Below are positions 42,727 to 53,814 of a stretch of DNA of 64,000 nucleotides, in pieces (position 1 is the stretch's first letter; the number at the start of each line of letters is the position of its first letter). The notes under the pieces are model-generated. The model did no database searches. It was not told the DNA's origin and worked only from the letters and a program-made list of their open reading frames with translations. A program made the translations under genes and the position numbers. Source of the stretch: Dipteris shenzhenensis (taxonomy: Eukaryota; Polypodiophyta; Polypodiopsida; Gleicheniales); assembly GCA_047967505.1 (NCBI GenBank), contig CM106538.1. One strand, 5' to 3'.

Positions 42727-43776
42727 CCTTTCCCCTTCCCCTTCTCCTTTCCCCTTCCCCTTCACCTTTCCCCTTCCCCTTCCCCTTCCTTCCCTTTTAT
42801 TTCTCCTTTGCATGCATGTTTAAGTCAAATTTTCAATGCCTTAAGCATTCATGAGGAAATAAGAGATTGCATGAATGATGGAAATAAGTGATTGCATGAG
42901 GGTGGGTCCAAGAAAGAGGAAAATTGGATTGAAGCATGAGGGTAGAATAAAGAAAGAGGGCATGCATGATGGAGCTTTTTTTTTTTCTCTTTTTTCTCCT
43001 CTTTATTCCTCTCTTTTCCCCTCCTCTATTTTCTCCTCTCTTTCCTTCTCTTTTTCTCTCTTATCTCCTCTCTTTTTCTCTCTTTTTTCTCCTCTCTTTT
43101 CTCCTCTCTTTTCCTCTCTTTTCTTCTCTCTTTCCTTCTCTTTTTTCCTTTCTTTTTCTCTCTTATCTCCTCTCTTTTTCTCTGTTTTTTCTCTCCTCTT
43201 TTCCTCTCTTTTCTTCTCTCTTTTTCTCTCTTTTCTTCTCTCTTTCCTTCTCTCTTTTTCTCTTAGACTCTTTTGTCCTCTCTTTTTCTCTCTTTTCTCC
43301 TCTCTTTTCCTCTCTTTTCCCCTCTCTTTTTCTCTCTTTTCTTCTCTCTTTTTCTCTCTTTTCTCCTCTCTTTCCCCCTCTCTTTTCTCCTCTCTTTCCT
43401 TCTCTCTTTTTCTTTCCTTTATCGTCTCTTTTTCTCTCTTTCTTCTCGTCTCTTTCTTTCTCTCTTTTCCTCTCTTTCCCCCTCTCTTTTTCTCTCTTTT
43501 CTTCTCTCTTTTTCTCTCTTTTTCTCTCTTTTCTCCTCTCTTTTTCTCGCTTTTCCTCTCTTTCCTTCTCTCTTTTCCTCTCTTTTTTCCTCTCTTTTCC
43601 CCTCTCTTCCCCTCTTTTCCTCTCTTTTCCCTCCCTTTTCTTCTCTCTTTTCCTCTCTTTTCCCCTCTCTTTTTCTCTCTTTTCTTCTCTCTTTTCCTCT
43701 CTTTTCCCCTCTCTTTTCCTCTCTTTTCCCCTCTCTTTTCCTCTCTTTTCTCCTCTCTTTCCTTCTCTCTTTTTCC
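42727..43776. repeat. Long polypyrimidine tract
   Basis: 42727-42798 is a CCCCTT-type repeat. 42975-43776 is about 800 bp almost purely C and T (CTCTCTTTTC units) on the plus strand. Because neither C/T nor G/A sequence easily forms stop codons, open frames of up to several hundred codons appear on both strands; they are not genes. Mirror-repeat pyrimidine tracts can form triplex DNA. Confidence 0.93.
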
Positions 43777-44255
43777 CCACATGAAGCTTCAATATCCTAA
43801 CATTGAGCAAGCAGATACAGACTTCTGTCACTCTAATTCAAAGAATGCACGAGTCTATAAATGCTTGCTCAATGTCAAGCTGTCACTATATTTTTTCTTT
43901 TGCCCCAATGAATGCATGCATGATGGAAAGAGGGCATGCTCAATGGTATCTTCTTCTTTTCTTTTCTTCAATTCATCATGTGGCCAGGAAGCTCTTCAGT
44001 CTCACCTGATCTTCAAAATGCCATTTTTCGGGAGTCATATAACATTTTGGGGCACCCTCCCACTTTGGGGAGTTATACACATACATGAGGGGTACTCGTA
44101 TGGTAACTTTTTTGTTCAAGTGATACTATGTAACTATTGGATATCAACTTAGTGTTTTGTATTTGACCTCTTAGCATAATACGTTGATCTTTTTCATAAA
44201 ATAATTGAGGCACTTTTTAGACCATGCATTTATGTATGGTACTTATCTTTCCTCA
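43777..44255. other. Spacer without recognisable gene
   Basis: Nothing supportable. The phrase GAAAGAGGGCATG recurs from 42952 at about 43926. Confidence 0.4.
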
Positions 44256-44259
44256 CTGG

Positions 44260-44740
44260 GTCGTATTACTCAGTTATAGGTGTTGTTAGATAAGTAAGTC
44301 TGCATGTGGTGGTAATACTCGACTTTCAATGTCATTATAAGGGCTCCTTCTCCTTGTTTCCAAATTATTTCGACATTGAGTCATATCAATCAATTGTATG
44401 TGTCGTTCATCTATGGTTGTTTATTGGACTTTCAATGCTATTTCTTAGGCATATAATTTATAGAATAACTAGGCTTCGACACTAGGTTGTTCATTTGGCT
44501 CTTAGTGTTGTTGTAGCTTATGTCATAGAATAATTATTTAGACTTTGACTCTTGGTATTTATTTTACTTTCAGTGTCATTGTAGGTTGTCATAAAATACG
44601 ATAGTTTGGGCTTTGACACTTAGTCATTTATTTGAATTTTTGTGTTGTTGTACTTATCATTATTAAATTCAATTATTGAGGCTTTGACACTTAGTCATTT
44701 ATTCGACATTCCGTGTCATTGAAATTGTAGATAAAATGGT
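44260..44740. repeat. Degenerate tandem repeat of about 85-100 bp
   Basis: Phrases such as CTTTGACACTTAGTCATTTATT and GTGT[C/T]GTTGTA recur about five times, best preserved between 44600 and 44720. Confidence 0.7.
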
Positions 44741-44946
44741 TGAATGTGGTCTCTTTTTAAAACTCCCATCTAGTATAATTAGGATGTGTGTGTTATGGTT
44801 TGTACATTTAAATCATACAAACATACTAAATTAAGAAAAAAACATGAGGTTTTGAAATTGTTATGGATATACTATCATTTCACATATTATTCTGCACTTA
44901 GTTCTATGATGATTTTGTTCCAAGAAAGGGGATCAAATATATATTT

Positions 44947-44947
<1 letters not shown>

Positions 44948-44983
<36 letters not shown>

Positions 44984-45145
44984 TATTGTCTTTGTTATAG
45001 ATGCTATATCTAGGTCTAAATGGTTTCATATGTTCTTATGCTTCCTTAACATATTATGAATCTATATTATGTTAAGGAAGCATAAGAACATATGAAACCA
45101 CTTAGACCTAGATATAGCATCTATAACAAAGAAAATACTCTCTCG

Positions 45146-45231
<86 letters not shown>

Positions 45232-45259
45232 TCTGTCTCTCGGTCTATATATATATATA

Positions 45260-45338
<79 letters not shown>

Positions 45339-45405
45339 GTCTTCGTTATAGATGCTATATCTAGGTCTAAATGGTTCCATATGTTTTTATGCTTCCTTAA
45401 GATAT
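44948..45405. repeat. Palindrome flanked by TA/GA/TC repeats, with a third arm copy
   Basis: Arms 44984-45052 and 45069-45137 are near-perfect reverse complements (16-base centre). They continue outward as (GA)n and (TA)n on the left and (TC)n and (TA)n on the right. A third copy of the arm in the first orientation lies at 45335-45402, again preceded by TA and GA runs. The order is arm, inverted arm, mixed simple repeats, arm. Confidence 0.9.
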
Positions 45406-46028
45406 TATGAAACTGTAAGGCCTTCAAAAAATGGATTGCATGGATGTATTTTCCTTCTACTCATAGAATCCATCGGTCCTTAAAAACCTATGTGTAGGAC
45501 TTACAAGAAGTTCTCATGTTCAACTACAATACATGATTTTAAGGTCAAAATCTTGGTGAAGGTGTGATACAAATATGATGATGCATGCATGGCTACATTT
45601 ATGTCCTCCAATAAGATCTGTACATGGTTCTCAATGAGACTCAAAGTCAAATTCTCACATCAAGTCCCTCACAAAAGGAAAGTTTGAAGGTAGTATTCAT
45701 AGGCTTGCTAGGGAGTCCTCAAAATGATAAGGAGCATAATTCAAAGCAAAGATATCTTAGCATCTTTTTTTGTTTCAATAAAAACTAGAAGCCTAAGTGC
45801 GAGTGCTATCTCTCTTGATTCAAAAACTAAAAGCCTAAATGCGAGTGCTTTCTCTCTTGATTCAAGTCATACTAGAGAAAATGAAAGATATTTTACAAAT
45901 TTTAGCTTTTTGTGTTAGGGTATTCAGAGCCATGAGGTTAAAATAGTTAACAAGTACGTTAACATAAAGCCTTTCTTGGATGATCAATGTGGTGGAAAGT
46001 ATTGCTTTATAGAGTGTAATGTTAAGGC
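45406..46028. other. Spacer with a 46-bp tandem duplication
   Basis: AAAACTA[G/A]AAGCCTAA[G/A]TGCGAGTGCT followed by TCTCTCTTGATTCAA is repeated twice at about 45779-45868. No gene. Confidence 0.6.
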
Positions 46029-48675
46029 GATGCTATCATAGCATACATAGACTCCCAACCGCTGATGCATAAGGAACCTTGGCCATCATGGCCTTCTCCT
46101 CATCTGACTTGGGACTATCTGCTTGACTTAGTTTCACATATGGAGGCAATGGATTACTTACTGCCTTCCCCCCCTCCATATTGAAATGCTGCAACACTTT
46201 TGTAACATACTCCTTTTGTGAATGCCAAAGGAGTTTCCTACTCCGGTCATGCATGATGCACATACCAAGAATATGACCTGCAAGTCCCAAATCCTTCATG
46301 TCAAAGGCCTCATGCAACTTGGCCTTCAATTCATCAAGCTCATAAGTGTTCTTGCTAGCCAATAACATATCATCCACATAAAGTGCCAGGAGTATCATGC
46401 TATTAACTTGAGCTCATTTAGTGTAGAGGCAGTGATCAATCTCACTTAATCTGAAACCCTGGGACTGAATGAAAGCATTAAACTTGTGATACCATTCTCT
46501 AGGTGCTTGCTTAAGGCCATAGAGACTCTTTTTCAGCTTGCAAACCAAATGCTCTTTGCCCTTTTCTTCAAAGCCTTCTGACTTTAACATGTAAGTTTCC
46601 TCATGCAAATCCCCATGCAAGAAAGCTATCTTGACATCCATCTACATAAGCTCCATATCCTATTGCCACAAGTCCAAGTACACATCTAAGTGTGGTCATC
46701 TTCACAACCAGAGATAATAACTCATCAAATTCCACACCCTTCTCTTGCTTGAATCCTTTAGCAACCAAACGGGCCTTGTACTTAGGAACATCATCAACTG
46801 TGACCTTCATCTTATAGACCCATTTACATGGCAATGCTTTCTTTCCATGTGGCAAAGAAACCAAGTCCCAAGTCTTATTCTTTATGAGTGAACTCATCTC
46901 TGATTGCATAGCATACTCCCACTTACACTGATTCTCGCACATCATAGCCTCTCTATAGCAAGAAGGCTCCCCGCAATCAGTAAGCATCACATAGTCTACC
47001 CCTGGAACAAATCTCTCAGGTAGTCTAGATACTCTAGATGTTCTTCTCAAGGGCATTTCAGCTTGTTGTCCTGCCTACATATCGGCCACATTTGGATCAT
47101 CATTTCCACCAATGGATGATCCATCATCTTCCCTGATTGTGTACTTGTGGGAGTACCTGGTGACACCATTTCTTGCACATTTGGTACATAGACAGCTTGC
47201 TATCTATCAACATATGTGGGTGGATTCACATCCTGGAAAGTGATTCTCCTCATTTCCACATCCCTCATGGGTGTCTTATGCATCTTCTTCTCATTGAATA
47301 CCACATCATGGCTTCGTATGATTTTCTTTGCTTCTGCATCCCAGAGATGATAGACCATCTCTCCACTTTCACCATAACCCAGAAAGATGCATTTCCTAGA
47401 CTAAGGATCTAGCTTCTTTTGAAGCTCTTTTGGCACATGTGCGTATGCCTCACACCCAAATTTATGCAAATGAGAGTAAGAGGGCTTCTTACCACTCCAT
47501 GCCTCTTCAAGAATACCACCATCCAAACTCCAGCTAGGTGATTCATTGATCACATGCATTGCCGTCTTCATTGCCTTAGCCTAAAAACCACCTGAAAGAC
47601 TTGCATTGGAAAGCATACATTGCAACCTTTCTTGAATGGTGTGGTTCATCTGTTCTGCAAAAACTGGATTCTACTTTGGAGTATGAGGAGATGTGAGCTC
47701 CCTCTTAATCCCATGTGTATCACAGAAATGTTGAAAGTCATGAGAGATATACTCTCCACCAATATCACTCCATAGGCATTTAAGCATTCTACCTACTAAA
47801 TTTTTATTCAAAGCCAACCATTTTTGAAATATCTGGAACACATCGCTCTTCCAAGCTATAGCATAAGACCACACTTTCCTAGTTGCATCATTAATGAATG
47901 TCACATCGTATTCAACCCCACCTAATGACTGTGTAGGCATGGGACCACATATGTTTGAATGCACCAAATCAAGCCTTTCAAGCTCTTTCTTTCCTCTTCT
48001 TTTATGGGCTGATTTAGTCTACTTCCCATAGAGACAGTGCTCACTATCAAAATCAAAAAAACTCAAATGCGGTACATAACCCAAATGGCATAAGAGTTTC
48101 ATCCCATTCTAGCTCATGTTCCCCAACCTGCAATGCCACAAAGAAGTACTTGGCTACTCAGTTATTGCAACAACATGATTAGACACCCCTAATACATGTA
48201 AGGGATACAAAGTCCCACACTTGGCACCCTTAGCCAAAACTATAGAGCCCTTCTGAATTTTCCAACTCTGAAAGCCAAAAGTGGTCTGAAAACCAACATC
48301 ATCTAGTTGACCTTCTGAAATAAGACTCTTGATCAACTTAGGCACATGTCTCACATTTTTCAAAACAAATGCAGACTCATTTACAAAAGAAAACTTTATC
48401 ACCTACTCCCACTATGTCACATGCATAATTATTTCCAAGATGCACACAACCTGTCTTTCCATTGTCATAATTGGAGAACCATTCCCTATGGGGAGTAGCA
48501 TGGAATGAAGCACCAGAATCCAAAATTCTATTCTAGGAATATGCATCATCTGAAGTCGTGAGCAAGTCTATAGGTAGACTAGACATGAAGAGAATGTCAT
48601 TTTCACTATCATCAGTGACTGCATTAATCTCCTCGATCTTCATTTTTTCTTTGTCCTCCTTTGGACTCTATTCCT
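46029..48675 (-). mobile_element. Truncated Ty1/Copia element, family A copy A3
   Basis: It aligns on the minus strand with the A2 interior from the RT C-terminus (A2 about 36030) to the gag end (A2 about 38670). No LTR, primer site or RNase H remains on either side and no target duplication is visible, so it is an internal fragment left by deletion or illegitimate recombination. Open pieces include RT at 47056-46601 and 46398-46036 with YVDDMLLAS. Confidence 0.88.
46036..48640 (-). pseudogene. Copia A3 pol fragment
   Basis: Pieces in order on the minus strand: zinc-knuckle-to-protease spacer (about 48600), protease/pre-integrase (48402-48154), integrase core (47967-47671, HSNICGPMPTQSLGG with the first catalytic D changed to N), linker near 47170, RT (47056-46414) and RT C-terminus with YVDD (46398-46036). 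Stops and small indels separate them. The linker keeps the bases that A2 has lost. Confidence 0.85.
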
Positions 48676-48949
48676 TCTTTGCTCTTAGTATCTTATTCCT
48701 AATTGCTTTAATTAGTGTCTCATTCTTAAGATTTTTGGGATATGCAAATTGCAATAGGTTAGTTGGAGATAATTACACAAGGGAAAGGATAGATTAGTAT
48801 TTATGTTTACAGGTTCCCTATTCCATAACTTTAGCTCTTTCTCTTTCCTTACATTCTGAGTTCATAATCCTATTATGAGAGGATATATGTGTAGGTAGAA
48901 AAGTTAAGTCTTGGTTCAAGGCCAATCCTTTCTTCTTTCAATGTTCATA
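48676..48949. other. Spacer between Copia A3 and a LINE remnant
   Basis: AT-rich, no recognisable feature. Confidence 0.4.
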
Positions 48950-50930
48950 CTAAGATTAAAAGTATTTGGCATGAATCTTTTGGAGGAACAACCAATATAT
49001 CTTATAAATGGGCTAGAGCAATAGAAAGGACCAATATATTCCTCAAAGAAATTAGAAAAAGAGCATCCTTAGCTAGATTGAAGAGAAGACATCAATAGGA
49101 AGAGACATTAAAGCCCTAGTAGCCAACTACTTTGAAGAGGGCCAGGAAAAAACTGAAAAACTTTAAAGAGAATTTGAGAAGAGGGGAACAAATTCAATCT
49201 CATTAGGCTTAAGTCTACACAATGGAATGGTAGGCAAGAAAAGGAGAAGAGAAACCAAAGACATGTTTAAGACTCTTAGGAAGAAACATGTCCAAGAAAG
49301 TCTAAACAAGCTAGTTATATATGATAGCTTGATAACAAACAATGCACTCATATTAGACAATAACAACTCACTTCTAGTATAGATTCTAGGGGAACTTGAT
49401 GTGAAAACAATAGAGAAACTTTGGGCCAAGGATAGATGCAAAGATGTTAGACCCAGGATGGTGTCTATCTTTGATGCGTAGTATCTAGACAAGGATTTGA
49501 CATTGGAGGAGCTCAAAGGAGCTATGAGCAACATTGGAGGAGCTCAAAGGAGCTATGAACAACATGGCCTATCAAATTTTACCAGGTTTTTTGGTACAAA
49601 ATTGGCCCCCATCTATTGCTGCTATGGGATAAATTAGTGGAAAGGGGTTTTCTAGATCCAATAATTAATATAGGGATAATTAAAGTTCTCTCTAAAGTAG
49701 GGACTAAAGAGAAAATCAAAAATTGGAGGAATTTAACAATGGTAACATATGCTATAAATGTTTTGGCAAGGCTTGGCATTAAGACTAAAAGCACAAGATG
49801 CACGACTAGACCAGAGAAGAATAAAAGGGCTTGATAAGGGGGAGGCATATTTTGGAGGTAGTATTGACTTTGTGGGAGGGTCTTGAGTATGCTGAGAGCA
49901 AGTTCAAGATGTTTTCTTTATTAAGGTGGACTTCAACAAAGCTTATGATAGAATGAAATGCGGTTTTATTGAAATTACAATGCAAGAGATGTGGATTGGT
50001 CCCATATTTAAAAAGCTTGCAGAGATCTTATTGCAAAGGCACTACCCAAAATAGAGATGAATGGAGAAACCTCCTTAACTTAGGAAATAAATTCAATGTG
50101 AGCCAGCTTGGTCAAGAGAAACATATCCAAGGTTATACCAATTCAATGTAGACATTGGAAATATTTGCTTGAGGCTCTGTCATTTTTAGGAGTGAGACAT
50201 GTGAGGGCTCAAAGTTGTGGAGAGCCATTTGGAAGGCCTAGGCTATGGAAAGTCTCTTCTAGAAAGATTGGAACCTTTTTTAGTTAGGACTCTACATAAT
50301 TCTCAATCATTTGGGGAGAATATCCCTTTAAAAATGTTGCAATAAAAGGAGCTCTAAGGCTGAACAAGAAAGGGATAAGACATGGCAAGACTTGTGGGAT
50401 CGACAATTTAAGGGTATTGGGATTAAGGATAGGGAATTCCAAAGGACTTTCAAGCTAAAATAGGTTTGATTTATTGCTTTAATATCAAAACGATAAAAAT
50501 TTGGGATAGGATACCTTGGCCTGTATGGGTAGCATCCTACACTCAAGGAATTCACATGGGTTAGAACAAGGAAGATTTTTCTTATAATACCCATATGTGA
50601 GGAATACGAAGATGAGATAGTAGAAAACCTCAATAGGAAATGGCATTGGAGAGACTCTGTGAGGGTTTGTTTAGCTAGATTTGAAAAGAGTCAAATTAAG
50701 TCAATCCTTGAGGAGCATTCCAATTTACTATGGTTGATTATACATAAGGTAGTGTTGATAGCAAGAAGGGCCAAAGTGATAAGGCTAAGGGATGGGGGAT
50801 GTCACATGGTGCAAGAGGACATACCACAATTGTTTATGAACTGTGTACATTCTATCAGTGTTCTGAAACGTGATTTGTATTATATCTTCCATACAATTCA
50901 TTCATTTAATAGGAGTTCACATAGATTCTT
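48950..50930 (+). pseudogene. LINE (L1-type) reverse-transcriptase remnant
   Basis: Plus-strand debris in LINE order: a pre-RT segment with LDKDLTLEELKGAM (about 49487-49527), then IIKVLSKVGTKEKIKNWRNL (about 49675-49735), matching the L1 motif with LIPK and NWRPI, then RPEKNKRA and, in other frames, VDFNKAYDRM (about 49928-49957) and a post-RT segment with KTWQDLWDRQFKGIG (about 50375-50420). The phrase GGAGGAGCTCAAAGGAGCTATGA is duplicated in tandem at about 49506-49558. Many frameshifts; the catalytic YADD box is not found. The endonuclease domain is missing. Confidence 0.75.
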
Positions 50931-52280
50931 ATGACATCACCCCATGTATTTGTGATTCTTTCTGTAACTTCCATCTATTGAAGTCATTGCTTGCAAATTA
51001 TCTTTGCTAGAGTTCCAACACATTGATAGAGAAGACTACCTACCTCAGCCAAATGATGAGAGGCGGATATGTCAGGTTGTATGAAAGAAGAATGAGAAGG
51101 CTAGGCTCAATGAGCTCTTTCCCTATTTAAGTGCAGTGCAGACATAACTAAGAGCCCATTCTAAAATATAGCCTTGAAACTCTATAGATCGATCCACCTA
51201 CTGTGAATCTATGGTATACCCAAAAGACTTTGGAATGCTCATGTTCTATATGAGAACACTGTTGGATGACCTCCACATAGAACCAGAACCAGAGAAGAGG
51301 AAGAAAAATAGCTACAAGGAGGACATGCTTTGCAACTAGATGTTTGATATGGAGGCAGAAGATATGGTGAAAATTCATTTCCTTAGCTATCATTTTTCCT
51401 ATTCCTTTTAGGTACTTATCAAGCTCATGATGTAGGTTTCTTTTGGTAGGACATGGCGGAGGCTTGACGATGTATAGAGTGTTGAGAGTAGGATAAAGAG
51501 GAATCCCAGCAAAAGGAGGAGTTACTATGGGCATACAAGATGGCAAAGAGTAGCAAGTAGTTAGTAAGAAGAGTGTGTGCCAAGGTCTATGATAGTGCAT
51601 CAGACTGGCCTAAAGAGCTGGGAGATGCTTGCTACAAAGAGGTTGATAAGATAGTTGGGATTTTGGAATTTCCCTAAGCTGCAAAATGTCATTGTATTTT
51701 TGTTTTAGTGAAAATATTGTAGGCATTTTTTGGACTTGTGGACTTCTTGGACTGCCATCATCCATGATCTATGGTGCTCATAATACCTGCTTTTGTATCA
51801 ACCTGCTTCCATGTTAATACTTAAATGTATCTAGAAAGATAGTTGGTTTATTTGGTGTCAATAATATGTGAGTGTAATATTTTGTGAGAAGATACAAATT
51901 ATCTCAGGTCTGCTCGAGTTAATTGTTAAACCAATCTTATTTTATTCGACTTTATACACTCATATCTTGATTTAATGCACGACTGGTTAATACATGAGGT
52001 GGATGAAGAGATGAAATAGGACTACTCTAATGTTCTAATAAGTAGCCCTGTGGCTAGAATCTGATAGTTAAAGATAACCATCCTGAAGGTCGCGACTATT
52101 TTAGTATAGCACTTTGCAATTAATTTTAGGATAGCATGGTGGTAGAGCAGGATAAGTGGTCGCCACCATGGTTGCACACTAGGATATTAGCTATCACCAG
52201 CATGGTGATTTGCTTCTATTATTACAAGATGAATGGCATACAATTCATTCGTTTACGATTTGTGTATTTGTGGATTAGCT
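50931..52280. other. Spacer without recognisable gene
   Basis: A 150-codon minus-strand frame at 51148-51600 has no recognisable motif. Nothing else supportable. Confidence 0.4.
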
Positions 52281-52284
52281 ATGG

Positions 52285-52405
52285 GATTTAATAAAACCAA
52301 TGCAGTGGTTGTTTGGGATATACTAAAAACAAGTGTGGGATTTACCGTTTGGGATTTATAAAAACAAGTGTGGTGGTTAGTTTGGGATGTAATAAAACAA
52401 GCATA
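52285..52405. repeat. Short tandem repeat of about 33-38 bp, four units
   Basis: Variants of GTTTGGGAT.TA.TAAAA.CAAG repeated, with a TGGTGGTTA or similar end. Confidence 0.65.
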
Positions 52406-52570
52406 GTCTCAAATACATTTTCATTTTCCAGAATAAGTGGAATATTTTTTCATTGCAATGAGACTACATTTTCTTAGTACTATCTTAATCGTCCTCATCC
52501 ATTACTCCAAGACACCCCAAGATGTGCTCATGCATGTCTAAATCCAATTTGAAGATACTCTTGCCCTTTT

Positions 52571-53117
52571 TCATTGTGGCACAAGTTGCATCCGGAACTT
52601 AATAGCTCTTACTAGATGAGAGTACATAAAAATTTGAGGAATCTTATGTAATGGTTCACAATTGTGACCTCTCTTGGATGTTTTCTTGTACCAAAAAGCT
52701 CCAACTACTACATCTCGCTTCTCATAGGTTGTTCCCCAATCATCCTTAAAATGCTTCCTCAACATTGTTCTTAGGCCTTGTGCACTGCAACACAAAGTAC
52801 GGGTCATCTTCCTCATTCTCCTTAAAGGCAATGACAACTGCAAAGTTATCCCCCTCTTCTAAGCAGTTAGTGAGGTCATCAAAAATCCCCAAATCATGGC
52901 GATTCGTTGTTTGTCTCTCCATTGTTTGTCACTCCATCTGAAGGTAGAGGGAAAACTTAAACTTGATCCATCTCTTCACAATTGCAATGTTCTCACAATT
53001 TTCATGATCCCCTATGATGCACGCACTGCAAAAACAATAAAATTTTCTCGTTTTAATCAGGTGGTTGTTTGAAAGCCCCATATGATGTGCAAACCACCTG
53101 CCATTGAAGCAAAACAA
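52571..53117 (-). pseudogene. Unrecognised cysteine-rich protein remnant, one in-frame stop
   Basis: A single minus-strand frame of about 182 codons is open from 53117 to the TGA at 52571 except for one TGA near 52937. The first part reads RKFYCFCSACIIGDHENCEN, a tight C-x-C-x2-C-x6-C cysteine cluster likely to bind metal, after a short FCFNGRWFAHHMG segment. The second part reads EEGDNFAVVIAFKENEEDDP, PYFVLQCTRP, DDWGTTYEKRDVVVGAFWYK and ends FRMQLVPQ; its alternation of strands and aromatic residues is loosely like a BAH-type fold (inference). I cannot name the family. The near-intact frame in decayed surroundings suggests recent loss or a recoded or split gene. No upstream ATG is obvious. 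Confidence 0.6.
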
Positions 53118-53119
53118 AG

Positions 53120-53530
53120 CTCATGGTAAGACCTTTGCGACAAATGTTAAAGCAGCACATGAATGCAAAAAGCATCCCAAAAGCACAAGTGCACGAGGTG
53201 ACCATAACACAAAGCATGGAATCCACACATAAAGAGTTGACACATGGAAGAACAAAGCATCATGCATGAAGCTACATCAAGCAAAGAAGAGAATGCCATT
53301 GACATCAAGCATTGAGAAGCAACAACCTTGCCACCTTTAGTCCACATGTTTGTAAATCAAACCTGACCACCTAAGAGTAGCTATGTAAGCACCCAGGGGA
53401 GGATTTGATCTTGTAATACCCACATCTGACCACCTTAAGTAGCCGGTATGCATTAAGGGGAGGAGATGGATTTATAACTCACATCTAATCACCTTGCGGT
53501 AGTTAGTGGATCATGGCACCAAGGGGAGGT
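53120..53530 (+). repeat. 3' interior of an LTR element with three repeats ending in a polypurine tract
   Basis: Three diverged units of about 60 bp (53362-53530) each carry a GACCACCTTA-like start and an A[A/G]GGGGAGG purine run. The last purine run (53522-53530) abuts the LTR at 53531. No coding sequence is recognised in the part before. Confidence 0.6.
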
Positions 53531-53814
53531 GTTGAGATATGGTGCCATGAGCACATATTAGAGGCCAAGGTATGGTATAGGAATGTATTAAAGTAGCCTC
53601 CCTAAAATGTGGACTACATGATGTGGAGATGTGGAGCAAGGATATCCACAAGGAGAAATGTGGATGAGAGGATCCCACATGTGTTGACTATTCTAAAGGT
53701 TCTCTCTATATAAGAAGCCTATCTTGTATTGTTGAATAGAGATATGCATTTGCTATCTCCCTCTCATGTCTTATTCAGTCTACTTTGAGCCTCCTTGATC
53801 TCTTGCTTTTAACA
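53531..53814 (+). repeat. LTR of a further retroelement (element C)
   Basis: 284 bp, starts TGTTGAGATATGG and ends TTTTAACA, so TGTT pairs with AACA at the ends. It contains a TATA-like CTCTCTATATAAGAAGCC near 53700. It is preceded by a polypurine tract, so it is a 3' LTR on the plus strand. The right end joins Copia A4 directly. The 5' LTR is not in the window. Confidence 0.65.

Noticed and set aside
42875-44152. Long plus-strand frame rich in Phe, Ser and Leu, with similar frames overlapping on both strands
   Set aside because: It is produced by the polypyrimidine tract, which rarely forms stop codons in any frame. No start context, domain or codon bias supports a gene.
51148-51600. 150-codon minus-strand frame
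   Set aside because: No recognisable domain, composition like the AT-rich surroundings, and no relative seen in the window.
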